Shown: positions 51,566 through 60,903, counted from the stretch's first letter. The stretch: DNA of 64,000 bases from an uncultured Flavobacterium sp. (GCF_943913405.1 NZ_CALTYA010000008.1:1-64000), one strand, 5' to 3'. A program made the numbers and translations. The notes: a model not told the origin generated them from the letters alone.

Positions 51566-52699
51566 ATGAAAATCGCAATAGTCTGTTATCCAACTTTTGG
51601 AGGTAGTGGCGTAGTAGCCACCGAATTAGGCCTTGAGCTTGCCAGAAGAGGACACGAAATACACTTTATTACTTACAGCCAGCCCGTTCGCCTGGCACTT
51701 TTAAATCCAAATATTCATTATCACGAAGTAAACGTTCCTGAATATCCGCTGTTTCATTTTCAGCCTTATGAATTGGCGCTTTCTAGCAAATTGGTGGATA
51801 TGGTAAAACTGCATAAAATCGAACTTTTGCACGTTCATTATGCCATTCCGCATGCTTATGCAGGTTACATGGCCAAGCAGATGCTGAAGCATGAAGGTAT
51901 AAAAATTCCGATGGTTACGACCTTGCACGGAACTGATATTACCTTGGTTGGAAACCATCCTTTTTATAAACCTGCGGTGACTTTCAGCATCAATAAATCT
52001 GACATTGTGACTTCTGTTTCGCAAAGCTTGAAAGAGGAGACGTATAAGCTTTTTGATATCAAGAAAGATATTGAAGTGATTCCAAATTTTATAGAATTGA
52101 ATAAAGTCAGGATTGATGAAAATGCGCCTTGCCAGCGTGCTTTGATGGCTTCGAAAGGTGAACGAATTATTACTCATATTAGTAATTTCCGTGAGATAAA
52201 AAGAATTCCTGATGTGGTAAAAATCTTTGATCGCATCCAAAAAGAAATTCCTGCAAAATTGATGATGGTAGGCGAGGGGCCGGAAAAAGAAAAAGCAGAA
52301 ATTTTGTGTGAGGAATTAGGAATCAGCGACAAAGTTATCTTCTTTGGAAATAGTAATGACATCGATAAAATTCTTTGCTACACCGATTTATTTTTGCTTC
52401 CGTCACAAACAGAAAGTTTTGGACTTGCTGCTTTAGAAGCCATGGCTTGCGGAGTTCCGGTAATTTCAAGCAATTCTGGAGGTTTGCCTGAAGTGAATTT
52501 TAATGGAGTTACAGGATATTTAAGCAATGTAGGCGACGTGGATGATATGGCGAAAAATGCCTTGTCAATTCTTAGGAGTGACGAAGAGTTAGAAAAATTT
52601 AAAATCAATGCCTTAGAGTCTGCAAAACAGTTTGATATCTTAAATATCTTACCTTTGTATGAAGCTGTTTATGAAAAAGCCTTAAAATTAAATAAATAA
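51566..52699 (+). CDS. bshA: bacillithiol synthesis glycosyltransferase BshA
   Basis: Makes N-acetylglucosaminyl-malate from UDP-GlcNAc and L-malate, the first step to bacillithiol. The 377-residue GT4-family enzyme has KIAIVCYPTFGGSGVVATEL (2-21), RRGHEIHFITYSQPVRL, HVHYAIPHAYAGYMA (near 89), TLHGTDITLVGNHP (near 118), SNFREIKRIPDV (near 205) and SQTESFGLAALEAMACGVP (near 280; E-x7-E motif), all characteristic of BshA. The 204-base gap before it holds no gene. It is co-transcribed with the PrcB-like gene 3 bases later. Confidence 0.92.
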   Translation: MKIAIVCYPTFGGSGVVATELGLELARRGHEIHFITYSQPVRLALLNPNIHYHEVNVPEYPLFHFQPYELALSSKLVDMVKLHKIELLHVHYAIPHAYAGYMAKQMLKHEGIKIPMVTTLHGTDITLVGNHPFYKPAVTFSINKSDIVTSVSQSLKEETYKLFDIKKDIEVIPNFIELNKVRIDENAPCQRALMASKGERIITHISNFREIKRIPDVVKIFDRIQKEIPAKLMMVGEGPEKEKAEILCEELGISDKVIFFGNSNDIDKILCYTDLFLLPSQTESFGLAALEAMACGVPVISSNSGGLPEVNFNGVTGYLSNVGDVDDMAKNALSILRSDEELEKFKINALESAKQFDILNILPLYEAVYEKALKLNK

Positions 52700-52702
52700 A
52701 TT

Positions 52703-53161
52703 ATGAAAAGACTAATCTTAGTTCCGTTTGCAATTCTGCTGTTTTCCTGCAGTACTACAAAGACAACTTCTGAAGGAAATAAAGCCACATCTGAAATTAA
52801 AAAACCATCAGGTTCTGCTTTATATGAAGTGTTGAGTAAATCTGCCTACCAAGGAAAAGAAGAAAAATCATTTGAAATTATAAAAGACAAAGCCGCGCTT
52901 GTAAAATTATACGAAGGAATTCATGACACTGAAATTCCTAAAGTTGATTTTTCAAAAGCTAGAATTGTTGCCTTGTTTTTAGGACAGAGAAGTTCTGGAG
53001 GTTATGAAATTAATATCAAAAACGTGGAAGAAAAAGACAATAAAATTTATATAACTATTGAAGAAGTTTCTCCAAATGCAGGCGATATGGCTACAATGGC
53101 AATTACAAATCCTTTTATTGTGGCAAAAATAAATTCGACCAAAGAAATTGTTTTTAAATAA
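52703..53161 (+). CDS. PrcB-like lipoprotein
   Basis: 152 residues. Lipobox LLFSC (Cys near 16). The domain matches protease complex subunit PrcB of Bacteroidota: FSKARIVALFLGQRSSGGYEI (near 89) is the diagnostic strand-turn-strand, followed by ITIEEVSPNAGDMATMAIT and NPFIVAKI. In oral spirochaetes PrcB is part of a surface protease; here no protease adjoins, so the role is unknown. Three bases after bshA and before a strong terminator. Confidence 0.8.
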   Translation: MKRLILVPFAILLFSCSTTKTTSEGNKATSEIKKPSGSALYEVLSKSAYQGKEEKSFEIIKDKAALVKLYEGIHDTEIPKVDFSKARIVALFLGQRSSGGYEINIKNVEEKDNKIYITIEEVSPNAGDMATMAITNPFIVAKINSTKEIVFK

Positions 53162-53172
53162 TAAGCATAAAA

Positions 53173-53205
53173 AATCCCGAAAATAATTTTCGGGATTTTT
53201 TTTTT
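53173..53205. terminator. strong hairpin terminator
   Basis: AATCCCGAAAA pairs with TTTTCGGGATT (53173-53198), followed by a T run. It ends the bshA unit and, with its A-rich left arm, may serve the convergent barrel gene. Confidence 0.85.
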
Positions 53206-53220
53206 ATTTTTTCGTTTGTC

Positions 53221-53712
53221 TTAGAAAGTAAATCTAACTCCTAATGCGATATCTGGTCCAAAGCTGTTGTCTCTGAAATAATCATCATTGTTAAGATAAA
53301 GCTCTGGTCTGAAATCTAAAGACAACATCAAAGGAATGTCAAATTTATATTCAATACCTAAATCTCCAGCAACAAAAAAGAAAGTACCGCTTTCATCAAA
53401 ATTGTTGTGGTCATAACTCCAAGAACCTAAACCTCCACCAACACCGGCATACCAGTTAAAACCTCCTTCAATGTTCCAAACCCATTGATAAAGACCAGTC
53501 AACTTAATAGCGTCAACGTGGTTGCTGTCTCTCCATCCCAAATCAACTTCAAGACGGTTGTTGTCAGATAGGCCTCTTTGGTAAGAAATCTCTCCACCAA
53601 ATCCGTCATTATCTCCTAAACGCAGTCCTAATGCGTTCTTCGAAATTTCTTGAGCTTGTGTGCTAAATGCCAATCCGGCTAGCATAAATGCTGATAAAAA
53701 TAGTTTTTTCAT
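53221..53712 (-). CDS. small outer membrane beta-barrel protein
   Basis: 163 residues. Signal peptide (MKKLFLSAFMLAGLAFSTQAQ), then about eight short amphipathic strands (EISYQRGLSDNNRLEVDLGW, YAGVGGGLGSWSYD, GDLGIEYKFDIPLMLSLDFR) ending in GVRFTF, an aromatic C-terminal BAM signal. Typical of OmpA-barrel-like small proteins of the porin family. Function unknown. Single gene. Confidence 0.85.
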   Translation of the reverse strand: MKKLFLSAFMLAGLAFSTQAQEISKNALGLRLGDNDGFGGEISYQRGLSDNNRLEVDLGWRDSNHVDAIKLTGLYQWVWNIEGGFNWYAGVGGGLGSWSYDHNNFDESGTFFFVAGDLGIEYKFDIPLMLSLDFRPELYLNNDDYFRDNSFGPDIALGVRFTF

Positions 53713-53845
53713 AAAATTTTAATTTAGAGTTTGATACAAGATACCACTAATCTGTCAGAAAATCTAAATTATTAAGAGTTTTATAACAGAAAATTTTAAC
53801 ACTAAATTTTAAAAATTTGATTTTTAAATGATTGGAATTGTTAAT

Positions 53846-54670
53846 TTATTTTGAAAAAAGAAATCCTTTAATAAGATTTTCACTTAGAATAGTTTCCATC
53901 TCAAAATAATCTTCTTCAATTAATTCTGTGTCTTCTGAATGGCGGTAAAGTTTCCAGCGCTTCTTGCTATATTCTAAAGCCGTTAGATTTTCTACCCAAT
54001 CTCCCGAATTTAAATAACGAGTAGAACCTTTTTTTCCTAATTTATCGATGATTTTTGGCTCGTGAATGTGACCGCAAATTACATAATCATAACCATTTTC
54101 AATTGCCAAATCTGTAGCTGTTTCTTCAAAATCGGATATAAATTTTACAGCTGATTTCACGCCAGATTTTATTTTTTTTGAAAAAGAGTAAGGTTCTTTG
54201 CCAAATTTATTTAGGCACCAATTTATAAATCGGTTTAATAATATGAGGTAATCATATCCGAGTCCGCCTAATTTTGCAATCCATTTGGCATGCTGTACGG
54301 AAGAATCAAAAACATCACCATGAAAAATCCAAGCTTTTTTGCCATCTAAATTTAACACGAGTTTGTCAATTATGGAGAAATTGCCCACTTTTGAATCGCT
54401 GAATTTTCGAAGCATTTCGTCGTGGTTTCCCGTAATATAATAAACCTGAGTTCCTTTGGAAGCAAAATCAATAATCTTTCGGATTACTTTCAAGTGCGAT
54501 TTTGGAAAATAAGATTTCCTAAATTGCCAAATATCAATAATATCGCCGTTTAAAATCAGGGTTTTAGGCTTTATTGAAGACAGATATTGATAAAGCTCTT
54601 TGGCGTGACATCCGAAAGTGCCGAGATGAACATCTGAAATTACTACTAGTTCAACATGTCTCTTTTTCAA
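53846..54670 (-). CDS. UDP-2,3-diacylglucosamine diphosphatase-like metallophosphoesterase
   Basis: 274 residues. Calcineurin-type motifs: VVISDVHLGTFG (near 10; DxH), LILNGDIIDIW (near 40; GD), YITGNHDEML (near 75; GNHD), IFHGDVFD and VICGHIHEPKI (near 205; GHxH). This order and the spacing fit LpxH-type enzymes of Bacteroidota, which hydrolyse UDP-2,3-diacylglucosamine to lipid X in lipid A synthesis. The helical stretch 125-185 is a likely lid. The gene reads away from aroC. Confidence 0.86.
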   Translation of the reverse strand: MKKRHVELVVISDVHLGTFGCHAKELYQYLSSIKPKTLILNGDIIDIWQFRKSYFPKSHLKVIRKIIDFASKGTQVYYITGNHDEMLRKFSDSKVGNFSIIDKLVLNLDGKKAWIFHGDVFDSSVQHAKWIAKLGGLGYDYLILLNRFINWCLNKFGKEPYSFSKKIKSGVKSAVKFISDFEETATDLAIENGYDYVICGHIHEPKIIDKLGKKGSTRYLNSGDWVENLTALEYSKKRWKLYRHSEDTELIEEDYFEMETILSENLIKGFLFSK

Positions 54671-54802
54671 TTTTCTTTCTTTAGAAGTTTCACAAATTAA
54701 GTGACTTGATATTAATTGAAAACGATTTGAATGTTATGAAATCATTTCTAAAATTAAGAAAACCGAATGTATTTGAGTGGCGAAAGTTTGGACTTAAAAT
54801 AG

Positions 54803-54810
54803 TACTTTTG
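54803..54810 (+). promoter_or_regulatory. -7 box of the aroC promoter
   Basis: TACTTTTG fits TAnnTTTG, 17 bases before the start codon, giving a short leader. Confidence 0.45.
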
Positions 54811-54827
54811 CCTTAAAACATAATAAA

Positions 54828-55874
54828 ATGGCAGGAAATAGCTTTGGAAAATTATTTAAATTGACCACTTTCGGAGAATCTCACGGGGAAGCTTTAGGCG
54901 GCATAATTGACGGTTGCCCGCCAGGAATTGAATTAGATTTTGAAGCTATTCAATTCGAAATGTCAAGAAGAAAACCCGGACAGTCAGCCATTGTGACGCA
55001 AAGAAAAGAAGATGACGAAGTACAATTTCTTTCTGGAATTTTCGAAGGAAAAACTACGGGAACCCCAATTGGTTTTATCATTCCGAATACAAATCAAAAA
55101 TCAGATGATTATTCACATATAAAAGATACTTACCGTCCGAGCCACGCCGATTATGTTTATGAGCAAAAATATGGTATTAGGGATTATCGCGGTGGCGGAA
55201 GGAGTTCGGCTAGAGAAACGGCCAGCAGAGTAGTGGGAGGCGCAATTGCAAAACAAGTGATTCCACAAATTAAAATTAATGCTTTTACATCTTCCGTAGG
55301 AGATATTTTCATAGACAAGCCTTATCAAGCTTTAGATTTTTCTAAGATAGAAAGTAATCCTGTGCGTTGTCCAGACGAAGCTACAGCCCAAAAAATGGAA
55401 GAATATATCAAGCAAATTCGAAAAGAAGGCGACACAGTTGGTGGCACTGTGACTTGCGTGATTCAAAATGTGCCGATTGGCTTGGGCGAACCTGTTTTTG
55501 ACAAGCTTCATGCGGAATTGGGAAAAGCAATGCTTTCAATAAATGCAGTAAAAGGTTTTGAATATGGAAGCGGTTTCTGTGGTGCAAAGATGAAAGGCAG
55601 CGAACATAATGACCTTCACAATGCTGACGGAACTACGAAATCAAATCTTTCGGGAGGAATCCAAGGTGGTATCTCAAACGGAATGGATATTTATTTTAGA
55701 GTTGCTTTCAAGCCAGTTGCAACGATTATGCAGAAGCAAGAATCATTAGACATTCACGGTAATTTAGTAGAAATGCAAGGAAAAGGAAGACATGATCCAT
55801 GTGTCGTGCCAAGAGCTGTGCCAATTGTTGAGGCTATGGCTGCTTTGGTTTTGGCAGATTATTCGTTAATGTAA
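54828..55874 (+). CDS. aroC: chorismate synthase
   Basis: Last step of the shikimate pathway; uses reduced flavin. The 348-residue protein shows GKLFKLTTFGESHGEALGG (near 6; signature 1 with His), PGQSAIVTQRKEDDEV, GTPIGFIIPNTNQKS, YGIRDYRGGGRSSARETASR (near 115; signature 2) and NLSGGIQGGISNG (near 275) and RHDPCVVPRAVPIVEAM (near 322; signature 3). Chorismate supplies aromatic amino acids and menaquinone (see menD). Confidence 0.97.
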   Translation: MAGNSFGKLFKLTTFGESHGEALGGIIDGCPPGIELDFEAIQFEMSRRKPGQSAIVTQRKEDDEVQFLSGIFEGKTTGTPIGFIIPNTNQKSDDYSHIKDTYRPSHADYVYEQKYGIRDYRGGGRSSARETASRVVGGAIAKQVIPQIKINAFTSSVGDIFIDKPYQALDFSKIESNPVRCPDEATAQKMEEYIKQIRKEGDTVGGTVTCVIQNVPIGLGEPVFDKLHAELGKAMLSINAVKGFEYGSGFCGAKMKGSEHNDLHNADGTTKSNLSGGIQGGISNGMDIYFRVAFKPVATIMQKQESLDIHGNLVEMQGKGRHDPCVVPRAVPIVEAMAALVLADYSLM

Positions 55875-55914
55875 GATTTAACAGATACTTTTTTAAAACT
55901 TAAAAAAAAATAAT

Positions 55915-55922
55915 TAGATTTG
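55915..55922 (+). promoter_or_regulatory. -7 box of the T9SS cargo gene
   Basis: TAGATTTG matches TAnnTTTG and ends 21 bases before the ATG at 55944; a T-rich -33 region lies before it. Confidence 0.5.
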
Positions 55923-55943
55923 CTTATTAATTAAAAATATATC

Positions 55944-56861
55944 ATGAAAAAAACATTACTTATTTCAGGACTTTTATTAAGTTCTTTATTTTCTGTAAAT
56001 GCTCAAGTTACTTTTGAAACTGCTCAAGGATTTAATGTAGGAAATCTTGCTGGTCAAAATGGTTGGGGTGCTAGTGCAGCAGCTCCAACATCTTCAAAAA
56101 TATCAAATCTTTTTGCTAAAACAGGAACACAATCTTTACAAGTTATTGGTCTTAATGGTTCACATACTGCTTTAGTTGGTGCTTTTTCTCCAGTTAGCGT
56201 TATAAATAATCCTGTTGTAACAGTAATGTATGATGTAAACTTTTCTGATTTTTCTACATCATCTTCAGATTTTTATTTTGGTACACAATCTCCTTCTCAA
56301 CAAAAAGCTACTGCACGTATACATTTTGATTTTAGCGGAGCAATTACTATATTAGATATAGATCCTGCTAGTACTACTGGAGCTTTATATTTTGCTGAAA
56401 CTGATGCTCAACTTGTGGCAGGTCAATGGTATAATGTGAAAATAGTACACGATTTTGGTGCTGGAATTATTGATTACTATTTAGATAATGAAATGATTTA
56501 TAGTGGTAGTGTATTTGGAGCTACAAATGTTGAACAAGCAACTTTCTTAAATGACAATTACAGTAGTGCTGCTTACATAGATAACTATGTAGCTGTTGCT
56601 GGATTAGGAGTGAATAATAATGTTGTTGCTTCAAAACTATCTGTTTACCCAAATCCTGCTAAGAATTTAATTAATATTTCTAATTCTGATAATGTTTCAT
56701 TGACAAATGCTACAATTACAGATTTGAATGGACGTACTGTTAAGAGTGTAGAATTGAACGGTGCAACTCAAATCAACATCTCTGATCTTGCATCTGGTGT
56801 TTATATGATGAACATTAATTCTGACCAAGGTTCAGTAACTAAGAAAATTGTAAAAGAATAA
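55944..56861 (+). CDS. type IX secretion cargo with type A sorting domain
   Basis: 305 residues. Signal peptide to NAQ (near 20), a beta-sandwich body (about 25-225) like LamG/laminin-type carbohydrate-binding modules (VMYDVNFSDFSTSSSDFYFG, ARIHFDFSGAITILDID, VKIVHDFGAGIIDYYLDN), then the type A sorting domain: LSVYPNPAKNLINIS (near 233), TDLNGRTVKSVEL and the end GVYMMNINSDQGSVTKKIV. The protein should pass the T9SS and be surface-attached or released. Codon use is richer in T at third positions and AT than the neighbours, as is common for such genes. No catalytic motif seen. Confidence 0.92.
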   Translation: MKKTLLISGLLLSSLFSVNAQVTFETAQGFNVGNLAGQNGWGASAAAPTSSKISNLFAKTGTQSLQVIGLNGSHTALVGAFSPVSVINNPVVTVMYDVNFSDFSTSSSDFYFGTQSPSQQKATARIHFDFSGAITILDIDPASTTGALYFAETDAQLVAGQWYNVKIVHDFGAGIIDYYLDNEMIYSGSVFGATNVEQATFLNDNYSSAAYIDNYVAVAGLGVNNNVVASKLSVYPNPAKNLINISNSDNVSLTNATITDLNGRTVKSVELNGATQINISDLASGVYMMNINSDQGSVTKKIVKE

Positions 56862-56882
56862 TTTATTATTTTATACATACAA

Positions 56883-56910
56883 AAAAAGCCAGACAAACGT
56901 CTGGCTTTTT
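56883..56910. terminator. bidirectional terminator
   Basis: AAAAAGCCAGAC (56883-56894) pairs perfectly with GTCTGGCTTTTT (56899-56910) between the convergent T9SS cargo and DCC genes. Confidence 0.85.
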
Positions 56911-56912
56911 AT

Positions 56913-57323
56913 TTATAAGAATTTTGCTTTCAATTCAGGCGTAGGAATCATACAGGCGTCTTTTTTACCATACCACTTATAGCGGTTTTTTGCTATATAA
57001 TCATAAACTAAATTGCTTAAAGATTTAGGCAAAATTGAAAACCAGCTTACCATTTTATAAATTCCTCCTAATTCTTTTGCAATTTTTAAAGCTGCTTCAG
57101 ATTTATAATAATAAGCTTTTCCAGGTTCATATAAAATTATGGAATCTGTTTTCGAAATATCGACTCCAATATATCTTATAATTTCTTGACCCAAATCTGA
57201 TTGTAAAGCTACAAATCTAAAAAGGTCTTTTTTATCATGCTTTATAATAAATTGTATAGACGAATCGCAGAGATTGCAAACTCCATCAAACAAAATTATC
57301 TTTTTATCTTTTGGTAAATCCAT
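56913..57323 (-). CDS. DCC family thiol-disulfide oxidoreductase-like protein (DUF393)
   Basis: 136 residues. The family signature DxxCxxC is IILFDGVCNLCDSSIQFI (near 9), a redox-like CNLC motif, followed by FVALQSDLGQEI and WYGKKDACMIPTPE near the end. No signal peptide. Predicted redox protein of unknown partner. It starts 4 bases after the end of mutS2, hence one operon. Confidence 0.86.
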   Translation of the reverse strand: MDLPKDKKIILFDGVCNLCDSSIQFIIKHDKKDLFRFVALQSDLGQEIIRYIGVDISKTDSIILYEPGKAYYYKSEAALKIAKELGGIYKMVSWFSILPKSLSNLVYDYIAKNRYKWYGKKDACMIPTPELKAKFL

Positions 57324-57327
57324 GATT

Positions 57328-59499
57328 TTATTTTTTTGCTTCCACCAATTCCAACGAATCTAAATCTACTTTTGAAGTGAAGATTCCATAGTTGACCGTC
57401 ACTTTATTTTTCTCGATTTTATCAATAGTTCCAATTGCTTTTCCGTCAATCATTCGCACTCTGTCGCCAAGTTTTAAAATTGGTTTTGGCTTGTTTGCTT
57501 CTAATTTTATCGCTTTGATTTTCTTTTCTTTTTTCTCTTCTCTAATTTCTTCAACTTTTACAGAAACTTCTTCAATAATCTGTTTCTGGATGATTTCTTT
57601 GGCTTTCTTTTCTTTTACCGTAACTTTTTTGCGTTTAGAATTTTCAATTTCTACCATTTTCAAAAACTCTCCGATCAAATCTTTTTTATTCTTATTATTG
57701 AAATACTTTTCAGAAATATCATCGACCTTCTGTCCCATATAAATCAGGCGCTGATTGGCATCATATAATTCTTGGTAGCGTTCTAATTTATCCTGAATTT
57801 TTACATTAATATTTTGCATTTTATTGCTTTCTTCACGTGCGCGAACTTCCTCTTCCTTTAAATTTTGGGAAGTTTTTTCTAGTTTAGAACGTTCTTTCTG
57901 CAATGTAGCAATCGTCTTGTCAAAACGTACTTTTCCGCCTTCAATTTTCTTCTTGGCACGATTTATCAATCCGTATGGAATTCCGTTTTTTTGTGCAACT
58001 TCAAAAGTGAATGAACTTCCGGCCTGGCCGAGAATCAATTTATATAAAGGTTCTAAAGATTGTTCATCAAAAAGCATGTTTGCATTCGAAGCAAAAGGCA
58101 GTTCGTTCGCCAAAATTTTCAAGTTGGAATAATGCGTCGTAATAATTCCAAAAGCTTCTCGATGGTAAAATTCTTCCAAGAAAGTTTCTGCCAAAGCACC
58201 TCCCAATTCAGGATCAGAACCTGTTCCAAATTCATCAATCAAGAACAATGTCTTTGCATTACATTTCTTCAAAAAGTAGTTCATGTTCTTTAATCGGTAG
58301 CTGTATGTACTCAAATGATTTTCAATAGATTGGTTGTCACCAATATCCGTAAGAATTCTATCAAATAAAAACGTTTCGCTGCGTTCATGAACTGGAATCA
58401 GCATCCCGCTTTGCAGCATCAATTGAAGCAATCCGACTGTTTTTAAAGAGATCGTTTTTCCGCCTGCATTTGGTCCAGAAATTACAATAATCCTGCTTTT
58501 GTCAGTCAATTCGATCGTCTGCGGAAACGTAATTTCGTTCTTCTTTTTATTATTCAAATATAAAATTGGATGGAAAGCTTCTCTGAAATAAAGTCGTTTT
58601 TCTTCAATAATATTTGGAAGAATTCCGTTGATTTTGTTGGCATATTTTGCTTTTCCAGAGACAACATCAATATCGCTCAAAAAATGCTGATATGTTTTTA
58701 AAAGTTCTAAATAAGGACGAATGTCATTCGTAAGCTGTTTCAGAATTCGAGTAATTTCCTCTTTTTCTTCGTATTCTAAATTGCTTAATTCACGAGAATA
58801 TCTCAAAGTCGCTTCGGGTTCGATATAAGTAATGCTTCCTGTTTTAGAATTTCCTAAAATCGAGCCTTTCACTTTTCTGCGATACATAGCCGAAACTGCT
58901 AAAACTCTGCGGTTTTCAACAATACTTTCCTTGATATCATCTAAATAACCAAGTCCGTTGTATTGGCTTAAAGCTAATCCGAAACTCTGGTTGATTTTGC
59001 CTCGAACCAAATTCATATTACGGCGAACTTCCACCAAAACAGGCGAAGCATTGTCTTTTATTTCTCCATATTTGTCAACAATTTCATCAATTTTTTGGAC
59101 GATGAATTTCGTATATTCCACTTCTGAAGCTTTCAGGCTCAACTTCGGATAATAATCATTAAATTTTTTCAAGAAAAGGAGCAAGACATTTACCGTTTCT
59201 GAAATAGTTGCAATTTTTCTAAAACTTCCAACTTCTAAAAAGCTGTCTTCAATCGCCAGAAATTTTATTTCATGCGCAATTGCCTCAAATCCGTGATTTG
59301 GAAATGCGTTGTTATTGGTAAATGAAGAAACATATTCTGAAGTCTGATGCAAGGCATTCATCAGCTCTTCCTTGTTTCTGAAAGGCGTGATTTGAAGCGC
59401 TTTTTCCTTCCCAAGATCTGTGTTGCAGATTTCCGAAATGGTTTGCAAGACGGTATTGAATTCTAAATCTTGTAACGTTTTATCTGTGATACTAATCAT
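57328..59499 (-). CDS. mutS2: MutS2-type DNA-binding ATPase without Smr domain
   Basis: 723 residues. Core, lever and ATPase domains of the MutS2 family: GPNAGGKTISLKTVGLL (342 onward; Walker A), FLIDEFGTGSDPELGGALAE (near 420; Walker B), ITTHYSNLK and the helix-loop FTFEVAQKNGIPYGLI. A Lys/Glu-rich coiled coil (about 530-670) leads to a short KOW-like beta end (LGDRVRMIDGKAIGTIDKIE). Known MutS2 proteins end in an Smr nuclease domain; this one does not. It probably acts in recombination control or ribosome rescue. The frame opens at 59661, but the ATG at 59499 starts the conserved MISITDKTLQDLEF. Confidence 0.92.
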   Translation of the reverse strand: MISITDKTLQDLEFNTVLQTISEICNTDLGKEKALQITPFRNKEELMNALHQTSEYVSSFTNNNAFPNHGFEAIAHEIKFLAIEDSFLEVGSFRKIATISETVNVLLLFLKKFNDYYPKLSLKASEVEYTKFIVQKIDEIVDKYGEIKDNASPVLVEVRRNMNLVRGKINQSFGLALSQYNGLGYLDDIKESIVENRRVLAVSAMYRRKVKGSILGNSKTGSITYIEPEATLRYSRELSNLEYEEKEEITRILKQLTNDIRPYLELLKTYQHFLSDIDVVSGKAKYANKINGILPNIIEEKRLYFREAFHPILYLNNKKKNEITFPQTIELTDKSRIIVISGPNAGGKTISLKTVGLLQLMLQSGMLIPVHERSETFLFDRILTDIGDNQSIENHLSTYSYRLKNMNYFLKKCNAKTLFLIDEFGTGSDPELGGALAETFLEEFYHREAFGIITTHYSNLKILANELPFASNANMLFDEQSLEPLYKLILGQAGSSFTFEVAQKNGIPYGLINRAKKKIEGGKVRFDKTIATLQKERSKLEKTSQNLKEEEVRAREESNKMQNINVKIQDKLERYQELYDANQRLIYMGQKVDDISEKYFNNKNKKDLIGEFLKMVEIENSKRKKVTVKEKKAKEIIQKQIIEEVSVKVEEIREEKKEKKIKAIKLEANKPKPILKLGDRVRMIDGKAIGTIDKIEKNKVTVNYGIFTSKVDLDSLELVEAKK

Positions 59500-59643
59500 T
59501 TTTTGTAATAGCGATTTTATATGCAAAAATACGAAAAACAATGCCATCGAAATGCAGTAATTTTTCGAGTTAATGCTAAAGGAATTATAATTTTTAATGT
59601 GTTTTCGGTAAAACTTTCCGAAATTTGTGGCTAAACCATTTTT

Positions 59644-60309
59644 ATGCAAGTTAACATTCATCCATCTTGGAAAGCCGTTTTGTCAGACGAATTTGAAAAG
59701 CCTTATTTTGAGCATCTTATCAATTTTGTAAAGTCAGAATACAAATCTCACGTTTGCTATCCAAAAGGAAGCCAAATTTTTTCTGCTTTTGACCATTGCC
59801 ATTTTGATGACGTAAAAGTGGTAATTATCGGGCAAGATCCTTATCATGGGCCAAATCAAGCGAATGGTTTATGCTTTTCTGTCAATGACGGAATTTCGTT
59901 TCCGCCTTCGCTTCAGAATATTTTCAAGGAAATTGAAACCGAATTAAAACAGCCACTGCCAAAAACCGGAAATTTAGAGCGATGGGCAGATCAAGGCGTT
60001 TTGCTTCTAAATGCGACTTTAACCGTAAGGCAAGGCGAGGCGGGAAGCCATCAAAAACAGGGCTGGGAAACCTTTACTGATGCCGTAATCCAAAAGGTTT
60101 CTGATGAAAATGACAAAGTCGTTTTCTTGCTTTGGGGCGGTTTTGCACAAAAAAAAGGAACAATGATAGACGGTTCTAAACATTTAATCCTCAATTCTGG
60201 CCATCCTTCGCCATTAAGCGCCAATCGTGGTTTTTGGTTTGGAAACAATCACTTTTTGAAAGCTAACGAATACTTGAAATCTCTTGGCAAAAAAGAAATT
60301 GAATGGTAA
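59644..60309 (+). CDS. ung: uracil-DNA glycosylase
   Basis: Removes uracil from DNA. 221-residue family 1 enzyme: KVVIIGQDPYHGPNQANGLCF (near 60; water-activating loop with catalytic Asp), FPPSLQNIFKEIETEL, GVLLLNATLTV and the DNA-intercalating loop NSGHPSPLSANRGFWFGNNH (near 188; catalytic His). Full length. It is divergent from mutS2, the two sharing about 144 bases of upstream sequence. Confidence 0.97.
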   Translation: MQVNIHPSWKAVLSDEFEKPYFEHLINFVKSEYKSHVCYPKGSQIFSAFDHCHFDDVKVVIIGQDPYHGPNQANGLCFSVNDGISFPPSLQNIFKEIETELKQPLPKTGNLERWADQGVLLLNATLTVRQGEAGSHQKQGWETFTDAVIQKVSDENDKVVFLLWGGFAQKKGTMIDGSKHLILNSGHPSPLSANRGFWFGNNHFLKANEYLKSLGKKEIEW

Positions 60310-60317
60310 TCTTCGAT

Positions 60318-60893
60318 TTATTCTACAGTAAAATAATAAAAACCGTCAGTTGAATTATTGACTGTAGTTCTTATATTCAAGTAAGTAGATTTTTCACTAT
60401 CGTTATTTGACGCTAATTCAAGATGCGATGCTTCTGTAAATCCAAAGAAAATTCGGTAACTTCCTGTTTGTTCTAAAGGAATTCCTGCTCTAAATTGATA
60501 GGTTTCAGTTGCTGAGTTGAAAATACATTCGGCAGTATTATAAGATCCGTCAAAGATATTTCCTTGGTTTTCAATCATTTTATTTTCCAAATCGATGATT
60601 GTCCAAGTGTTATCAGGATTCTTTTTTTCTAATCCGTATGAAAAGCTGAACGAAGCTCCATTTGTAGTTTTGAAAATATCTAAAGGAGTCGTTTGTCCAG
60701 GTTCTGCTAAAAATCTAGAAAAATTAGTATTGACCCACAAAACATTGCCAACTGCATAAGCTGGCTGATGTTCCACTTTAATCAAATCTGGAATTGAGAT
60801 ATATTTAGAATTGTAAAATTCATCATCGTCGCCACAGCTTGAAAATGAAGCGATTGCAACTATTGCTAAAAAAAGTAATTTTATATTTTTCAT
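60318..60893 (-). CDS. lipoprotein of unknown function
   Basis: 191 residues. Signal peptide with lipobox FSSC (Cys near 20) and an Asp-rich tether GDDDEFYN. The rest is a beta-rich domain (YAVGNVLWVNTNFSRFLAEP, GSYRIFFGFTEASHLEL, STYLNIRTTVNNSTDGFYYF) without a motif I know. An open frame starts 9 codons earlier (60920) overlapping the upstream barrel gene; the Met at 60893 starts the lipoprotein signal. It follows that barrel gene by 10 bases, so they are one unit and may form a complex. Confidence 0.78.
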   Translation of the reverse strand: MKNIKLLFLAIVAIASFSSCGDDDEFYNSKYISIPDLIKVEHQPAYAVGNVLWVNTNFSRFLAEPGQTTPLDIFKTTNGASFSFSYGLEKKNPDNTWTIIDLENKMIENQGNIFDGSYNTAECIFNSATETYQFRAGIPLEQTGSYRIFFGFTEASHLELASNNDSEKSTYLNIRTTVNNSTDGFYYFTVE

Positions 60894-60903
60894 AATAATT
60901 TTA

